A stretch of 64,000 bases of DNA. Origin: Paenibacillus sp. JQZ6Y-1. Lineage in GTDB: Bacteria; Bacillota; Bacilli; Paenibacillales; Paenibacillaceae. Location of the stretch: positions 186,001 to 250,000 of the forward strand of contig NZ_JBFDUZ010000004.1 of NCBI RefSeq assembly GCF_040719145.1. The letters are read 5' to 3'. A model generated the notes under the pieces. The model was not told where the DNA came from. It saw only the letters and a list, made by a program, of their open reading frames with translations, and made no database searches. Shown one piece after another: positions 54,701-62,128 of the stretch; position 1 is the stretch's first letter; each line of letters opens with the position of its first letter. The translations under genes were made by a program, and so were the position numbers.

Positions 54701-55275
54701 TTCACGGTGAGATCATTCCACCTCAGCAGCTGCAAAACGGTGTGCGCGCCGAAAATTACGATGACTACCGTCATGTTCATCTGGTGGAATCCAAAGAAGG
54801 CGGTGCAGCCGTAGAAGCGCTGGCGGATGGCGCATGGATACAGTTTAGCGATGTGGCGCTAGATCTGGATGCCAGCAATGCTATATTTGAAGCACGGGCA
54901 GCGTATACGGGACAGAGCGGCGAAATTCAGATTCGTCTAGATTCGTATGATGGTCCATTGCTAGGCACAGCTACGCTGGCAGCTTCTGTTGAGGAGCAAG
55001 GCGAGCAGGATATACGTACTACATTGAATCGTATACAAACAGCAGATGATGGACCTGACACCCATGCGAATGAAGTAAACGCAAGCGACATGACGAATGG
55101 CATCAGCGGAGCAGAAGCGGGTCATATCGGAACATTGGATAGAGCTGTAGGCAAGAATATAACGAGCGATTCGGATTCGGTAACAGCAGATCAATCGCAG
55201 CGACGTGATGTGTATCTAGTATTAAGCCAAGGAACAACAATTAGCAGCTTCCGCATCGCATCGTCGATATTATGA
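51781..55275 (+). CDS. Very large glycoside hydrolase family 3 enzyme with inserted and C-terminal accessory domains
   Basis: 1164 aa, no signal peptide. GH3 N-domain (about residues 20-320) with catalytic nucleophile Asp243 in GFIVSDAGDM and substrate motif WGRNEEAYGEDP; GH3 C-domain in two pieces (~335-430 and ~690-850) split by an acidic disordered stretch (~435-560) and a small beta domain (~561-650, YLFNISDWGYGSYTIRSEAT, fascin/ricin-trefoil-like). A fibronectin-III-like domain follows (~861-974) and a CBM6-like end (~987-1164) with a second disordered insertion (~1085-1135). Probable beta-glucosidase or beta-xylosidase acting on imported oligosaccharides. ATG 51781 follows GAAAGGA by seven bases. 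Confidence 0.9.
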   Translation: MMTEMNRYPFQDHTLHQDTRVRDLISRLTAEEKIESMLQHQPAVERLGISAYKHGTEAAHGISWLGEATFFPQPVGLACTWDADLMKRVGNVISDEARVMYKRNPTFNGLTLWAPTVDMERDPRWGRNEEAYGEDPKLTGELTSHLIQGIQGDHPTYLKAVATLKHFLGNNNEVDRGTGSSSIDPRNMREYYLKAFEQPFIEGGAQSMMTSYNSINGTPAILHPLVHEVVKGEWGMDGFIVSDAGDMMGIMRDHGYYDSHTPGVAASIKAGIDSITDDAELSKAALKEALEQGLLSWDDIDRALFNTFRVRFRLGEFDPAELNPYAAIGEESMMTEAAKEVSAEAARKSVVLLKNEHMTLPLSATSAGSVAVIGELGNVVYRDWYSGTLPYAVPALEAIRNKVAGDVHYSDGNDRVTFHSEDGLLLSVKSDAPVIAAESETVNLPEIGVVEDEAAIEPQSSLEQMGGYVVAFEPFAEHVSTDDTDTHTERMASDQQVATEQLHTLDSADHDATVANRTVADRVEGDPAVTAHTEDAERLAAEWSNEEPEDDQHTDADIVPEKYLFNISDWGYGSYTIRSEATGTYLVADDEQQRVAVAGDEIYGWFAKEVLHLEQQSDERTHIRTWNNLELYHHAEDHSLSIAQGQGVYPPVRAEWQRSAIERQGVSSVGGPADALAQDHETPLAGGVDTSASQRQYGFTKTVITDGIQQAATLAAASETAIVFVGNHPLINGKEEVDRPGLELADAQLKLIQEVYAVNPNTVVVVVGSYPFAMEWVEEHIPAIVYLSHAGPELGNAVADVLYGDYAPAGRLNMTWYRSAEQLGDLRDYDMIRSEKTYQYFAGDVLYPFGHGLTYSPIVYSELEPDAAETNLGEQITFSVKVHNTGTVDTDEVVQLYSRMSSQSRVKRPLRTLQAFRRIHLVAGAEKIVTFQIPVQQLAFWDVTRSRYVVEDGTYTFMAGRSSADIRMETEVILHGEIIPPQQLQNGVRAENYDDYRHVHLVESKEGGAAVEALADGAWIQFSDVALDLDASNAIFEARAAYTGQSGEIQIRLDSYDGPLLGTATLAASVEEQGEQDIRTTLNRIQTADDGPDTHANEVNASDMTNGISGAEAGHIGTLDRAVGKNITSDSDSVTADQSQRRDVYLVLSQGTTISSFRIASSIL

Positions 55276-55284
55276 AGTAAGATG

Positions 55285-55320
55285 AAAAAGCAGCCTTCTC
55301 CTCGCGAGGGCTGCTTTTTT
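55285..55320. terminator. Bidirectional intrinsic terminator
   Basis: AAAAAGCAGCC and GGCTGCTTTTTT around a 13-nt loop, between convergent GH3 and pstB genes. Confidence 0.92.
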
Positions 55321-55389
55321 GTATTCGGCTAATGAGCTAACGCTAACAGTAAGCAGTATAACTGCCAACAAGCCCGAAAAAAAGACGCT

Positions 55390-56151
55390 TCATCCGAAGC
55401 GTCCCATAATATATTCCTGTGTAGATGTTTTCTCTGGATTGGTGAAAATCTGATCCGTTTCCCCATGCTCCACCAGTGTACCAAGGTAGAAATACGCTGT
55501 GTAATCCGATACACGCGCTGCCTGCTGCATGTTATGGGTCACGATAACGATGCGCAGATCGCTTTTCAGCTCGGTGATCAGCTCCTCGATCTTGCCAGTC
55601 GATACCGGATCAAGTGCAGAAGCTGGTTCATCCAGCAACAGAATTTGCGGATTGACGGACAATGCGCGGGCGATACACAGACGCTGCTGCTGACCGCCGG
55701 ACAAGGAGAGCGCGGATTCTTTCAAACGATCCTTGACCTCATCCCACAATGCCGCTTTGCGCAGACTGGTTTCGACGATCTCATCTAGCTGTTTACGTCC
55801 CTTGATGCCATAATAACGCGGACCAAAGGCGATATTTTCATAAATGGATTTGTAAAATGGATTCGGGCGCTGCCACACCATGCCGATGCGCTGACGCAGC
55901 TTGATCACATCCGTCTCCGATGCGGTCAGGTCGATGCCGTCCATCCAGATATGCCCGGTAGAGCGCGCACCAGCGATCTCATCGTTCATGCGGTTGAGTG
56001 AGCGCAGGAAGGTCGATTTGCCGCAGCCGGACGGACCGATAAGGGCGGTTACGCTTTTGGCAGGGAAGCCCATGCTAATATTTTTAATGGCTTGGAATGT
56101 GCCATAATAGATGCTCAAATCTTCGGTACTAAAAGGCATTGGCATTGCCAT
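55390..56151 (-). CDS. pstB: Phosphate ABC transporter ATP-binding protein
   Basis: 253 aa. Walker [20 protein letters not shown] is diagnostic of PstB, followed by [20 protein letters not shown], signature [15 protein letters not shown], Walker [21 protein letters not shown] and H-loop [13 protein letters not shown]. It powers high-affinity phosphate import through PstCA. ATG 56151 is preceded by AAGGAGGAACC. It is the last gene of the operon; the usual phoU does not follow, as the terminator and the convergent GH3 gene come next. The 79-base gap after pstA contains no obvious hairpin. Confidence 0.98.
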   Translation of the reverse strand: MAMPMPFSTEDLSIYYGTFQAIKNISMGFPAKSVTALIGPSGCGKSTFLRSLNRMNDEIAGARSTGHIWMDGIDLTASETDVIKLRQRIGMVWQRPNPFYKSIYENIAFGPRYYGIKGRKQLDEIVETSLRKAALWDEVKDRLKESALSLSGGQQQRLCIARALSVNPQILLLDEPASALDPVSTGKIEELITELKSDLRIVIVTHNMQQAARVSDYTAYFYLGTLVEHGETDQIFTNPEKTSTQEYIMGRFG

Positions 56152-56230
56152 AGAAAGGTTCCTCCTTGAGTAAATCGCGGTAATGATGGAATGTCAGCCG
56201 ACATCGGCGGATGAACGAGCCAGAGATTTG

Positions 56231-57166
56231 TTAGTTCATCCGTTTGGATGCGGTCATGTAGCGGTACAGGGTACGTCCACCCCAGCGTGCTAGCAGGTTG
56301 AAGATCAGTACCATAATCACGAGTACAGCAGAAGCGCCAGCGGCGATTTGTACCGCATCCGGTGCCAGACCTTCACTGTTGACTTTCCAGATATGCGTTG
56401 CCAGTGTTTCCGCCGGACGCAGTGGGTTCAGCGGAGAACGCGGATGCAGCGGATTCCAATCGGAAAAGTTCAGCGGCGGAGTGGTCATACCGGAGGTGAA
56501 CAGCAAGGCAGCTGCCTCACCGAATACGCGACCTGCTGCCAGAATCGTACCGGTAACGAGCGATGGAATTGCGACCGGCAGCATGATGGAGGTAATGATT
56601 TTCCATTTGGACAATCCAAGTGCCAGACCAGCTTCCTTTTGCTCACGCGGAACGCCAGCGAATGCTTGCTCGGTAATCCGTACCATGAGCGGCAGGTTGA
56701 AAATGGTCAATGCCAGCGCACCTGCCAGCAGCGAGAAGCCGAGACCAAGTGTGTTAACGAAGACGAGCAAACCGAACAAACCAATAACGATCGACGGGAA
56801 GGAGGACAGCACTTCCACGACGAGACGGATAAAGCTAGTGATTTTACCCGGTTTGGCGTATTCCGCCATATAGATACCACCGCCCAGACCGAGCGGGATC
56901 GTGATAATCATCGTCAAAACGAGCAGGTAGAGAGAGTTGAACAGTGGTGGTCCGATACCGCCGCCTTCACGAATCGTTTGCGGCTTGGAAGTCAGGAAGT
57001 CCCAGCTAATATGACCAAGTCCACGGAACATGATGAAGCCAAGCAGACCGATCAGAATACCGACGATGGACAGAGCAAGCACGATAATGACAACCGTGGC
57101 GACTTTATCTGCGGTTCTGGCGCGTTTTCTAGCTTTGGCGCGCAATGTATGGGTTGAGGTTGTCAT
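56231..57166 (-). CDS. pstA: Phosphate ABC transporter permease PstA
   Basis: 311 aa, six membrane helices. A basic N-terminus (LRAKARKRARTADK) precedes the first helix; the EAA loop is QKEAGLALGLSKWKIITSIM (about residues 180-199) and GGGIYMAEYAKPG and SFPSIVIGLFGLLVF are PstA hallmarks. A Pro/His-rich periplasm-side loop (SDWNPLHPRSPLNPLRPAE) near residue 245 is longer than in many relatives. Its start overlaps pstC's stop by four bases (ATGA), so the two channel halves are made in equal amount. AAAGGAG lies upstream of ATG 57166. Confidence 0.96.
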   Translation of the reverse strand: MTTSTHTLRAKARKRARTADKVATVVIIVLALSIVGILIGLLGFIMFRGLGHISWDFLTSKPQTIREGGGIGPPLFNSLYLLVLTMIITIPLGLGGGIYMAEYAKPGKITSFIRLVVEVLSSFPSIVIGLFGLLVFVNTLGLGFSLLAGALALTIFNLPLMVRITEQAFAGVPREQKEAGLALGLSKWKIITSIMLPVAIPSLVTGTILAAGRVFGEAAALLFTSGMTTPPLNFSDWNPLHPRSPLNPLRPAETLATHIWKVNSEGLAPDAVQIAAGASAVLVIMVLIFNLLARWGGRTLYRYMTASKRMN

Positions 57167-58089
57167 ATCCGGTTTCTCCTTTCAAGCAGGCGAATGACCA
57201 TGATGAAGACGAAGGTCATCAGCATCAGTACGAATGCCATACTCCACAATGCGTTATTTTGAATGGAACCCATCGCTGTGTTACCCATACCGAGGGTGAT
57301 CACACTGGTCAGTGTTGACGCGGATTCCAGCAGGGATGTTGGGATAAATGGAGCGTTACCGATAACCATCTGTACAGCCAGTGCTTCACCGAAAGCGCGT
57401 GCCATACCGAGTACGATACCAGTTAACAATGCAGGCAATACTGTTGGCAGTACGACACGATAGATCGTTTGCCAGCGTGTAGCGCCCAGTGCGTACGAAG
57501 CTTCGCGTTGTCCGCGTTGCAGGTTAGCGAGCGCATCCGCCGCTACACTAGTGATTGTCGGCAGAATCATGATCGACAGCACGAGTGCACCGGCACCTAC
57601 GCCGATACCTTGACCGCCAACATGGTCACGCAGAAACGGAACGATCAGCGTTAGACCGATAAAGCCGTATACGACGGATGGAATACCGGACAGCAGCTCA
57701 ATTGCCGGTTGCAGGATTCGTTTACCGAATGTCGGCACGATCTCTGTCATAAATAATGCAGCTGCGATACTGAGCGGGCTGGCGATCAGCGCGGCAAGCA
57801 GCGTTACCAGAAAGGAACCGGTAATCGCAGGTAATGCGCCGAACGATGGCGGCGAGGCATCCGGTGCCCAATGTGTGCCAAAGAAGAAGTCGGATAGTGC
57901 CACGCCATTAACGGCAAAGGTGGCAATGCCCTTGGATGTTACAAAGTAAACAATCGATACAATCGTAGCGATCAGAAAGACGACACAAACGGATGTGTAA
58001 ATGCGACCGATCCAGTCTTCCAGACGGTGCTTTTCCAGCGGCAACCTGCGGCGCTGCGCTTCTCTTGGCGAAACCTTAGAGTGCTCCAT
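57163..58089 (-). CDS. pstC: Phosphate ABC transporter permease PstC
   Basis: 308 aa with six membrane helices; typical PstC segments are GIATFAVNGVALSDFFFGTH, LSGIPSVVYGFIGLTLI and the EAA loop QREASYALGATRWQTIYRVV (about residues 196-215). It forms the membrane channel with PstA. ATG 58089 has an AAGAGG site ten bases upstream. It is separated from pstS by 197 bases that contain a hairpin (58211-58230), an arrangement known to make the binding protein more abundant than the permeases. Confidence 0.96.
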   Translation of the reverse strand: MEHSKVSPREAQRRRLPLEKHRLEDWIGRIYTSVCVVFLIATIVSIVYFVTSKGIATFAVNGVALSDFFFGTHWAPDASPPSFGALPAITGSFLVTLLAALIASPLSIAAALFMTEIVPTFGKRILQPAIELLSGIPSVVYGFIGLTLIVPFLRDHVGGQGIGVGAGALVLSIMILPTITSVAADALANLQRGQREASYALGATRWQTIYRVVLPTVLPALLTGIVLGMARAFGEALAVQMVIGNAPFIPTSLLESASTLTSVITLGMGNTAMGSIQNNALWSMAFVLMLMTFVFIMVIRLLERRNRI

Positions 58090-58210
58090 AAGTAAAAACC
58101 TCTTTTCTTCAGGCGTTAAAAATCAACATGTCAGTCTATTCTCGGTGAGGATCTATGTCACACCGGGGAGGATGTGATGGAATGTACAATCTGTATCCAA
58201 ACGTGAAAAG

Positions 58211-58230
58211 AGAGGCGGAGTTCCGCCTCT
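58211..58230 (-). terminator. Hairpin/partial terminator between pstS and pstC
   Basis: AGAGGCGG and CCGCCTCT with a 4-nt loop, followed on the minus strand by CTTTTC. It ends most pstS transcripts and lets some polymerase through into pstCAB. Confidence 0.85.
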
Positions 58231-58286
58231 TGTAGCAGCGGTCCTAATGACAGCATGCTCTTTTCAAACGTTATATTGAGGTATGA

Positions 58287-59216
58287 TTATTTTTGAGTGA
58301 CTTTACCTTCAGCATCGCGAGTTACTTGCATGCCAGAGATTGGAATGTAGCCCAGCTCGGTTACATCGCTCTTTTGCACTTCGTCGCTCAGCATGTAGTC
58401 GAGGAATGCTTTTGTGGAAGCATCTGGCTCACCTTTGGTGTACATGTGCTCGTAAGCCCAGATTGGATATTTACCAGCTTCTACATTTTCAACTGTTGGC
58501 TCAACGCCATCATAGCTCAGTTCAGCTACGCTATCATCCAGATAGGACAGTGCCAGATAACCGATAGCGCCCGGTGTTTCAGCGATCAGCTTTTTAACCG
58601 TACCGGAGGAATCCTGTTGGATCGAACCCGCTGGATCTTCGGTTTTTTGACCAAGTGCATATTTCTCGAATGTTGCACGAGTACCGGAGCTGCTCGGACG
58701 GTTGATGATCACGATTTTTTGATCTGCACCGCCAACTTCTTTCCAGTTCGTTACTTTGCCTGTGAAGATGTCAACCAGTTGTTGCTTGGTCAGGCTTTTT
58801 ACATTTGCATCTTTGTTAGCAACTGTAGCCATAGCCACAACAGCGACTTGATGGTCAACCAGTCCAGCTGCTTTGTCAGCGTCTAGCTTCTCTTCGGCGA
58901 ACACGTCGGAGTTACCGATTGTTGCTTGACCTTCGGACACTTGTGTCAGACCAGTACCGCTACCGCCACCTTGTACTTGAACGGCAACATTTGCATATTG
59001 TGAGTCTGCCATAAACTTTTGAGCGACTTGATCAACCAGTGGTTGCAGTGCTGTGGAACCTACAGCGAGAATGGAACCGCTCAGCTCGGCGGATTCGCCG
59101 GAACCTGCATCTGTTGATCCCGATCCTGTAGTTGTGCCGCTGTTCGACGATCCGCAGGCTGCAAGCACAAGGATCATAGTCAGCATAAGAAGCATGATAG
59201 GCAGTTTTTTAAACAT
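58287..59216 (-). CDS. pstS: Phosphate-binding lipoprotein PstS
   Basis: 309 aa. Signal peptide with lipobox (MLLMLTMILVLAACG), then a Ser/Gly/Thr-rich tether (residues 20-45). The phosphate site is spread over GSTALQPLVDQ (about residues 52-62), GGGSGTGLTQVSEGQATIGN and RPSSSGTRATF. It catches phosphate at the outer membrane face and hands it to PstCA. ATG 59216 has GGGGAGGAGAC upstream. First gene of pstSCAB. I looked for tandem TTAACA-type PhoP boxes in 59217-59400 and found only weak copies (TTTACA near 59328, TTACAT near 59363), so phosphate control is likely but not visible with certainty. Confidence 0.97.
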   Translation of the reverse strand: MFKKLPIMLLMLTMILVLAACGSSNSGTTTGSGSTDAGSGESAELSGSILAVGSTALQPLVDQVAQKFMADSQYANVAVQVQGGGSGTGLTQVSEGQATIGNSDVFAEEKLDADKAAGLVDHQVAVVAMATVANKDANVKSLTKQQLVDIFTGKVTNWKEVGGADQKIVIINRPSSSGTRATFEKYALGQKTEDPAGSIQQDSSGTVKKLIAETPGAIGYLALSYLDDSVAELSYDGVEPTVENVEAGKYPIWAYEHMYTKGEPDASTKAFLDYMLSDEVQKSDVTELGYIPISGMQVTRDAEGKVTQK

Positions 59217-59339
59217 TGGTAAAGTCTCCTCCCCCTAATTAAAGGCGCAATACTTGTATGTGTTTGTTGGTTACAAAACTTATTCTAGGTTCGCAGTGTT
59301 AGCTATGAGTCTGAGTTTTGTAAACTCTGTATTAAAATT

Positions 59340-59359
59340 TTGCAAAAATGTTTTTGCAA
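59340..59359. promoter_or_regulatory. 20-bp near-perfect palindrome between pstS and the sensor kinase gene
   Basis: TTGCAAAAA-TG-TTTTTGCAA: two exact 9-bp arms with a 2-bp centre, in the divergent control region 124 bases upstream of each start. It has the size of a dimer operator and could serve either gene. I do not know the binding protein. Confidence 0.55.
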
Positions 59360-59462
59360 TGTAAGATAAAATTCGGGTTTCTTCTTTATATTAATTTGTC
59401 ATTGTATTTGCCGAATGAACGGTATATTATGCAAAAAAAGTTCAATGTTCGAGGTGAGCCTC

Positions 59463-61058
59463 ATGAAGAAAAGCAGGCGCTTCCGTTTACAAATGACGAT
59501 CACGCTATTGGTCTGTCTGGTGGTGGCAGTCGTATTGCTAAGTGTCTATCTGATGTTCAGCATCGAGGTATCCGGTCAAACTAGACAGGCAGTAGAGCAG
59601 CGGGCGCTGGCGATTGCACGCACGGTCGCCTATACGCCGCTTGTGCAGGATGCGCTGGATGGACAGGGAGACAGAGCGGTGGTACAGACGTATGCGGAGC
59701 AGGTACGCACCAGCAATGATGTAGAATTTGTCGTAGTGATGGATATGAACGGACTGCGGCTGTCGCATCCTGATCCGGCGATGATCGGAAAGCATTTCCG
59801 TGGTGGCGATGAGGTGAACGCACTGCATGGCGAGGAAACGGTATCCATTGCCGACGGCTCGCTCGGACGCTCGATCCGCGCCTTTGAACCGATACGCGAT
59901 GCTGCTGGCAAGCAGGTAGGAGCGGTAGCAGTCGGTGTATCCATCGGCAGTTTAACGACAGCAATTAACGAGAATAAATGGATTCTGTACTGGGGCATTC
60001 TGCTAGGCGGTTGTCTAGGTGCGATCGGTGCGATCCTGCTAGCGCGGAAAATCAAAAAGCTTATGTTCGGCATGGAGCCGGAGCAGATCGCCCGTTTGCT
60101 CGAAGAACGCAGTGCCATGCTGCAATCGGCAAAAGAAGGAATCTTGTCGGTGGATCGCCAATCCATCATTACGCTAACCAATGCAGAAGCATACCGTCTA
60201 CTCGGCGGGGGTGGAGGGCGCGAGGACAATGAACGACGATTCCGCGAATTTCTACGTCAATTGCAGATGGATAAGGTGCTGGACGGTGAACCGCTCAAGG
60301 ATGTGGAGATTGAGATCAATGGGTATACGCTGCTTGTTAACGTGGAGCCAGTCATGGTGGGCGGACAAACGGAGGGTGCAATTGCCACCTTCCGCGATAT
60401 GACCGAGATTAGTATGCTGATGAAGCGGCTCTCCGGCATTTCGCTGTATGCCGAAGCACTGCGAGCGCAGACGCATGAATTTATGAATCGGCTGCATATT
60501 ATGATGGGGCTGCTGCATATGAAGCAGTATGAACGGTTGGAAGAATATTTAAAAAGCATCGTGCCGAGTATGCAAATGGAAGCAGGCAATGTGCTGCAGC
60601 AGGTGAAGGACCCAGTGGTAGCGGGCTTTTTGATCGGCAAGCTCAGTCGGGCGCGTGAGCTGGGTGTACAGATGAATCTGCGCGATGATGGTGTGTTGCC
60701 AGAGTCCGCCGATCCACAGGTGGCGCATGAGCTGGTGACCATTGTCGGCAATCTACTGGAAAATGCGCTGGAAGCCTCACGTCAGGCGGCGGAACCAGCG
60801 ATTGTGCTTGCATTTGACTATACAGACGGCATACTGGAGATAACGGTCAGCGATAATGGGCGGGGGATGGAGCCGGAAGTAGCGGCGCGCATGTATGAGC
60901 AGGGCTTTTCTACCAAAGGACAGGATCGTGGGGTTGGACTCTACCTTGTGCGTCGTAGTCTAGGTCAGCTAGGTGGCAATATAGAAGCCGCTCGTCTCGA
61001 TAGCGGCGGTTCACAGTTTACGGTTCATATTCCTTATTTGATAAAGCGTGGTGATTAG
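59463..61058 (+). CDS. Sensor histidine kinase, MalK/CitA/DcuS type
   Basis: 531 aa. First membrane helix MTITLLVCLVVAVVLLSVYLMF, an outer Cache/PAS-like sensor domain (about residues 35-165, VVMDMNGLRLSHPDPAMIGK is the ligand-pocket part), second helix WILYWGILLGGCLGAIGAILL, a cytoplasmic PAS domain (~210-315), an SpoB-type H-box RAQTHEFMNRLHIMMGLLHM with the phosphorylated His, and a HATPase domain (NLLENALEAS, VSDNGRGMEP, GVGLYLVRRSL). Kinases of this group sense C4-dicarboxylates or citrate outside the cell. ATG 59463 follows GAGGTGAG. The response regulator begins at the base after its stop. Confidence 0.95.
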   Translation: MKKSRRFRLQMTITLLVCLVVAVVLLSVYLMFSIEVSGQTRQAVEQRALAIARTVAYTPLVQDALDGQGDRAVVQTYAEQVRTSNDVEFVVVMDMNGLRLSHPDPAMIGKHFRGGDEVNALHGEETVSIADGSLGRSIRAFEPIRDAAGKQVGAVAVGVSIGSLTTAINENKWILYWGILLGGCLGAIGAILLARKIKKLMFGMEPEQIARLLEERSAMLQSAKEGILSVDRQSIITLTNAEAYRLLGGGGGREDNERRFREFLRQLQMDKVLDGEPLKDVEIEINGYTLLVNVEPVMVGGQTEGAIATFRDMTEISMLMKRLSGISLYAEALRAQTHEFMNRLHIMMGLLHMKQYERLEEYLKSIVPSMQMEAGNVLQQVKDPVVAGFLIGKLSRARELGVQMNLRDDGVLPESADPQVAHELVTIVGNLLENALEASRQAAEPAIVLAFDYTDGILEITVSDNGRGMEPEVAARMYEQGFSTKGQDRGVGLYLVRRSLGQLGGNIEAARLDSGGSQFTVHIPYLIKRGD

Positions 61059-61763
61059 ATGATCAATGTATTAATTGTGGAAGACGATCCAATGGTAGCG
61101 GAGATGAACAAATTTTATCTAAGTCAGGTGGAAGGATTTCAATTTGGCGGCTGGGCAGCATCTGCTTCGGAGGCGCTGGACTTGCTGGAACAGCAGTCAT
61201 TTGAGCTGGTGCTGCTGGATATTTACATGAAAGAGCAAAACGGTCTAGAGCTGCTATCCGAGATTCGACGCGCCAATCTCAGCATGGATGTGATCATCAT
61301 TTCGGCGGCGAGCGATAAGGAAAGTATCCGCTATGCGCTACAAAATGGAGCGGTCGATTATCTGATCAAGCCGTTTGAATTTGAACGATTCCGCTCGGCG
61401 TTAGCAGCGTACCGGGAGCGGTATTCGCTGCTGTATAGCAATAGCAGTCTGGCACAGGCGGAGCTCGATATGCTGACCCAACCAAGCAGTCAGCCAGATC
61501 GTGCCGTATTGAGCAAAGGCTTCACACGCACCACGCTACGCTTAGTATGGGAAGCGATTCAGGCGCATCAAGGTCCTTCCTTTTCCAGTGAAGAGATTGC
61601 TGGTGTAACTGGATTATCGCGTGTATCGGTTGGTAAATACTTGATTGCGCTAGAGGAATTGAAGGTACTGGAGCTGGAAACCACGTATGGTACCATTGGT
61701 AGACCGGTGAAAAAGTATCATATCGTACCGGGTAGCGAGGCGATTGTCGGAAGATATATTTGA
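61059..61763 (+). CDS. Response regulator, MalR/CitB/DctR type
   Basis: 234 aa. Receiver domain 1-120 with the acidic pair in VLIVEDDPMV, phosphorylation Asp in LVLLDIYMKEQNG (about residue 54), Ser/Thr in IIISAASDKE and Lys in YLIKPFEFERF. The C-terminal part (~150-225) is the CitB-type winged HTH, SSEEIAGVTGLSRVSVGKYL, ending GRPVKKYHI. It would activate the carrier gene at 62129. No gap to the kinase gene, so the start is translationally coupled. The only visible downstream signal is the terminator at 61822. Confidence 0.95.
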   Translation: MINVLIVEDDPMVAEMNKFYLSQVEGFQFGGWAASASEALDLLEQQSFELVLLDIYMKEQNGLELLSEIRRANLSMDVIIISAASDKESIRYALQNGAVDYLIKPFEFERFRSALAAYRERYSLLYSNSSLAQAELDMLTQPSSQPDRAVLSKGFTRTTLRLVWEAIQAHQGPSFSSEEIAGVTGLSRVSVGKYLIALEELKVLELETTYGTIGRPVKKYHIVPGSEAIVGRYI

Positions 61764-61821
61764 GCCTAACGAAATTGTATACAGTCTGGCTTGTACATGA
61801 TAACAACTACGATTCATCATT

Positions 61822-61864
61822 AAAAAAGCACGGTTTCTACCTTTTACAGAAACAGTGCTTTTTT
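61822..61864 (+). terminator. Intrinsic terminator after the response regulator
   Basis: AAAAAAGCAC-GGTTTCT and AGAAAC-AGTGCTTTTTT around a 9-nt loop with one internal mismatch. Confidence 0.88.
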
Positions 61865-62035
61865 GGCATCTCATCCAATGCAAACATACGGTTCAGTATA
61901 AAAGACGATTGTTGTGTGTATAAGAAAACTAGAAAGAATAGAGCAGCAAGAGAGATTTTATTACTGGATGGAGTGCCAAGCGGGTGATGCTTACTTTCAA
62001 AAATTTAAAAAATAGATTCATTAATTAGAAAAATA

Positions 62036-62049
62036 GTGAAGCGCTTACA
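62036..62049 (+). promoter_or_regulatory. cre-like site upstream of the carrier gene
   Basis: GTGAAGCGCTTACA contains the AAGCGCTT core and matches the CcpA cre consensus at about 11 of 14 positions. At 80 bases upstream of the carrier's ATG it could give catabolite repression of malate/citrate uptake. The rest of 61865-62128 has no gene. Confidence 0.45.
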
Positions 62050-62128
62050 TAATGGTTAAGATGAACTGGTAAACAACAAACTGAAACCAATAGAGAGAGA
62101 TGTACGACACGAAGGAGGTAAAAGAGGT

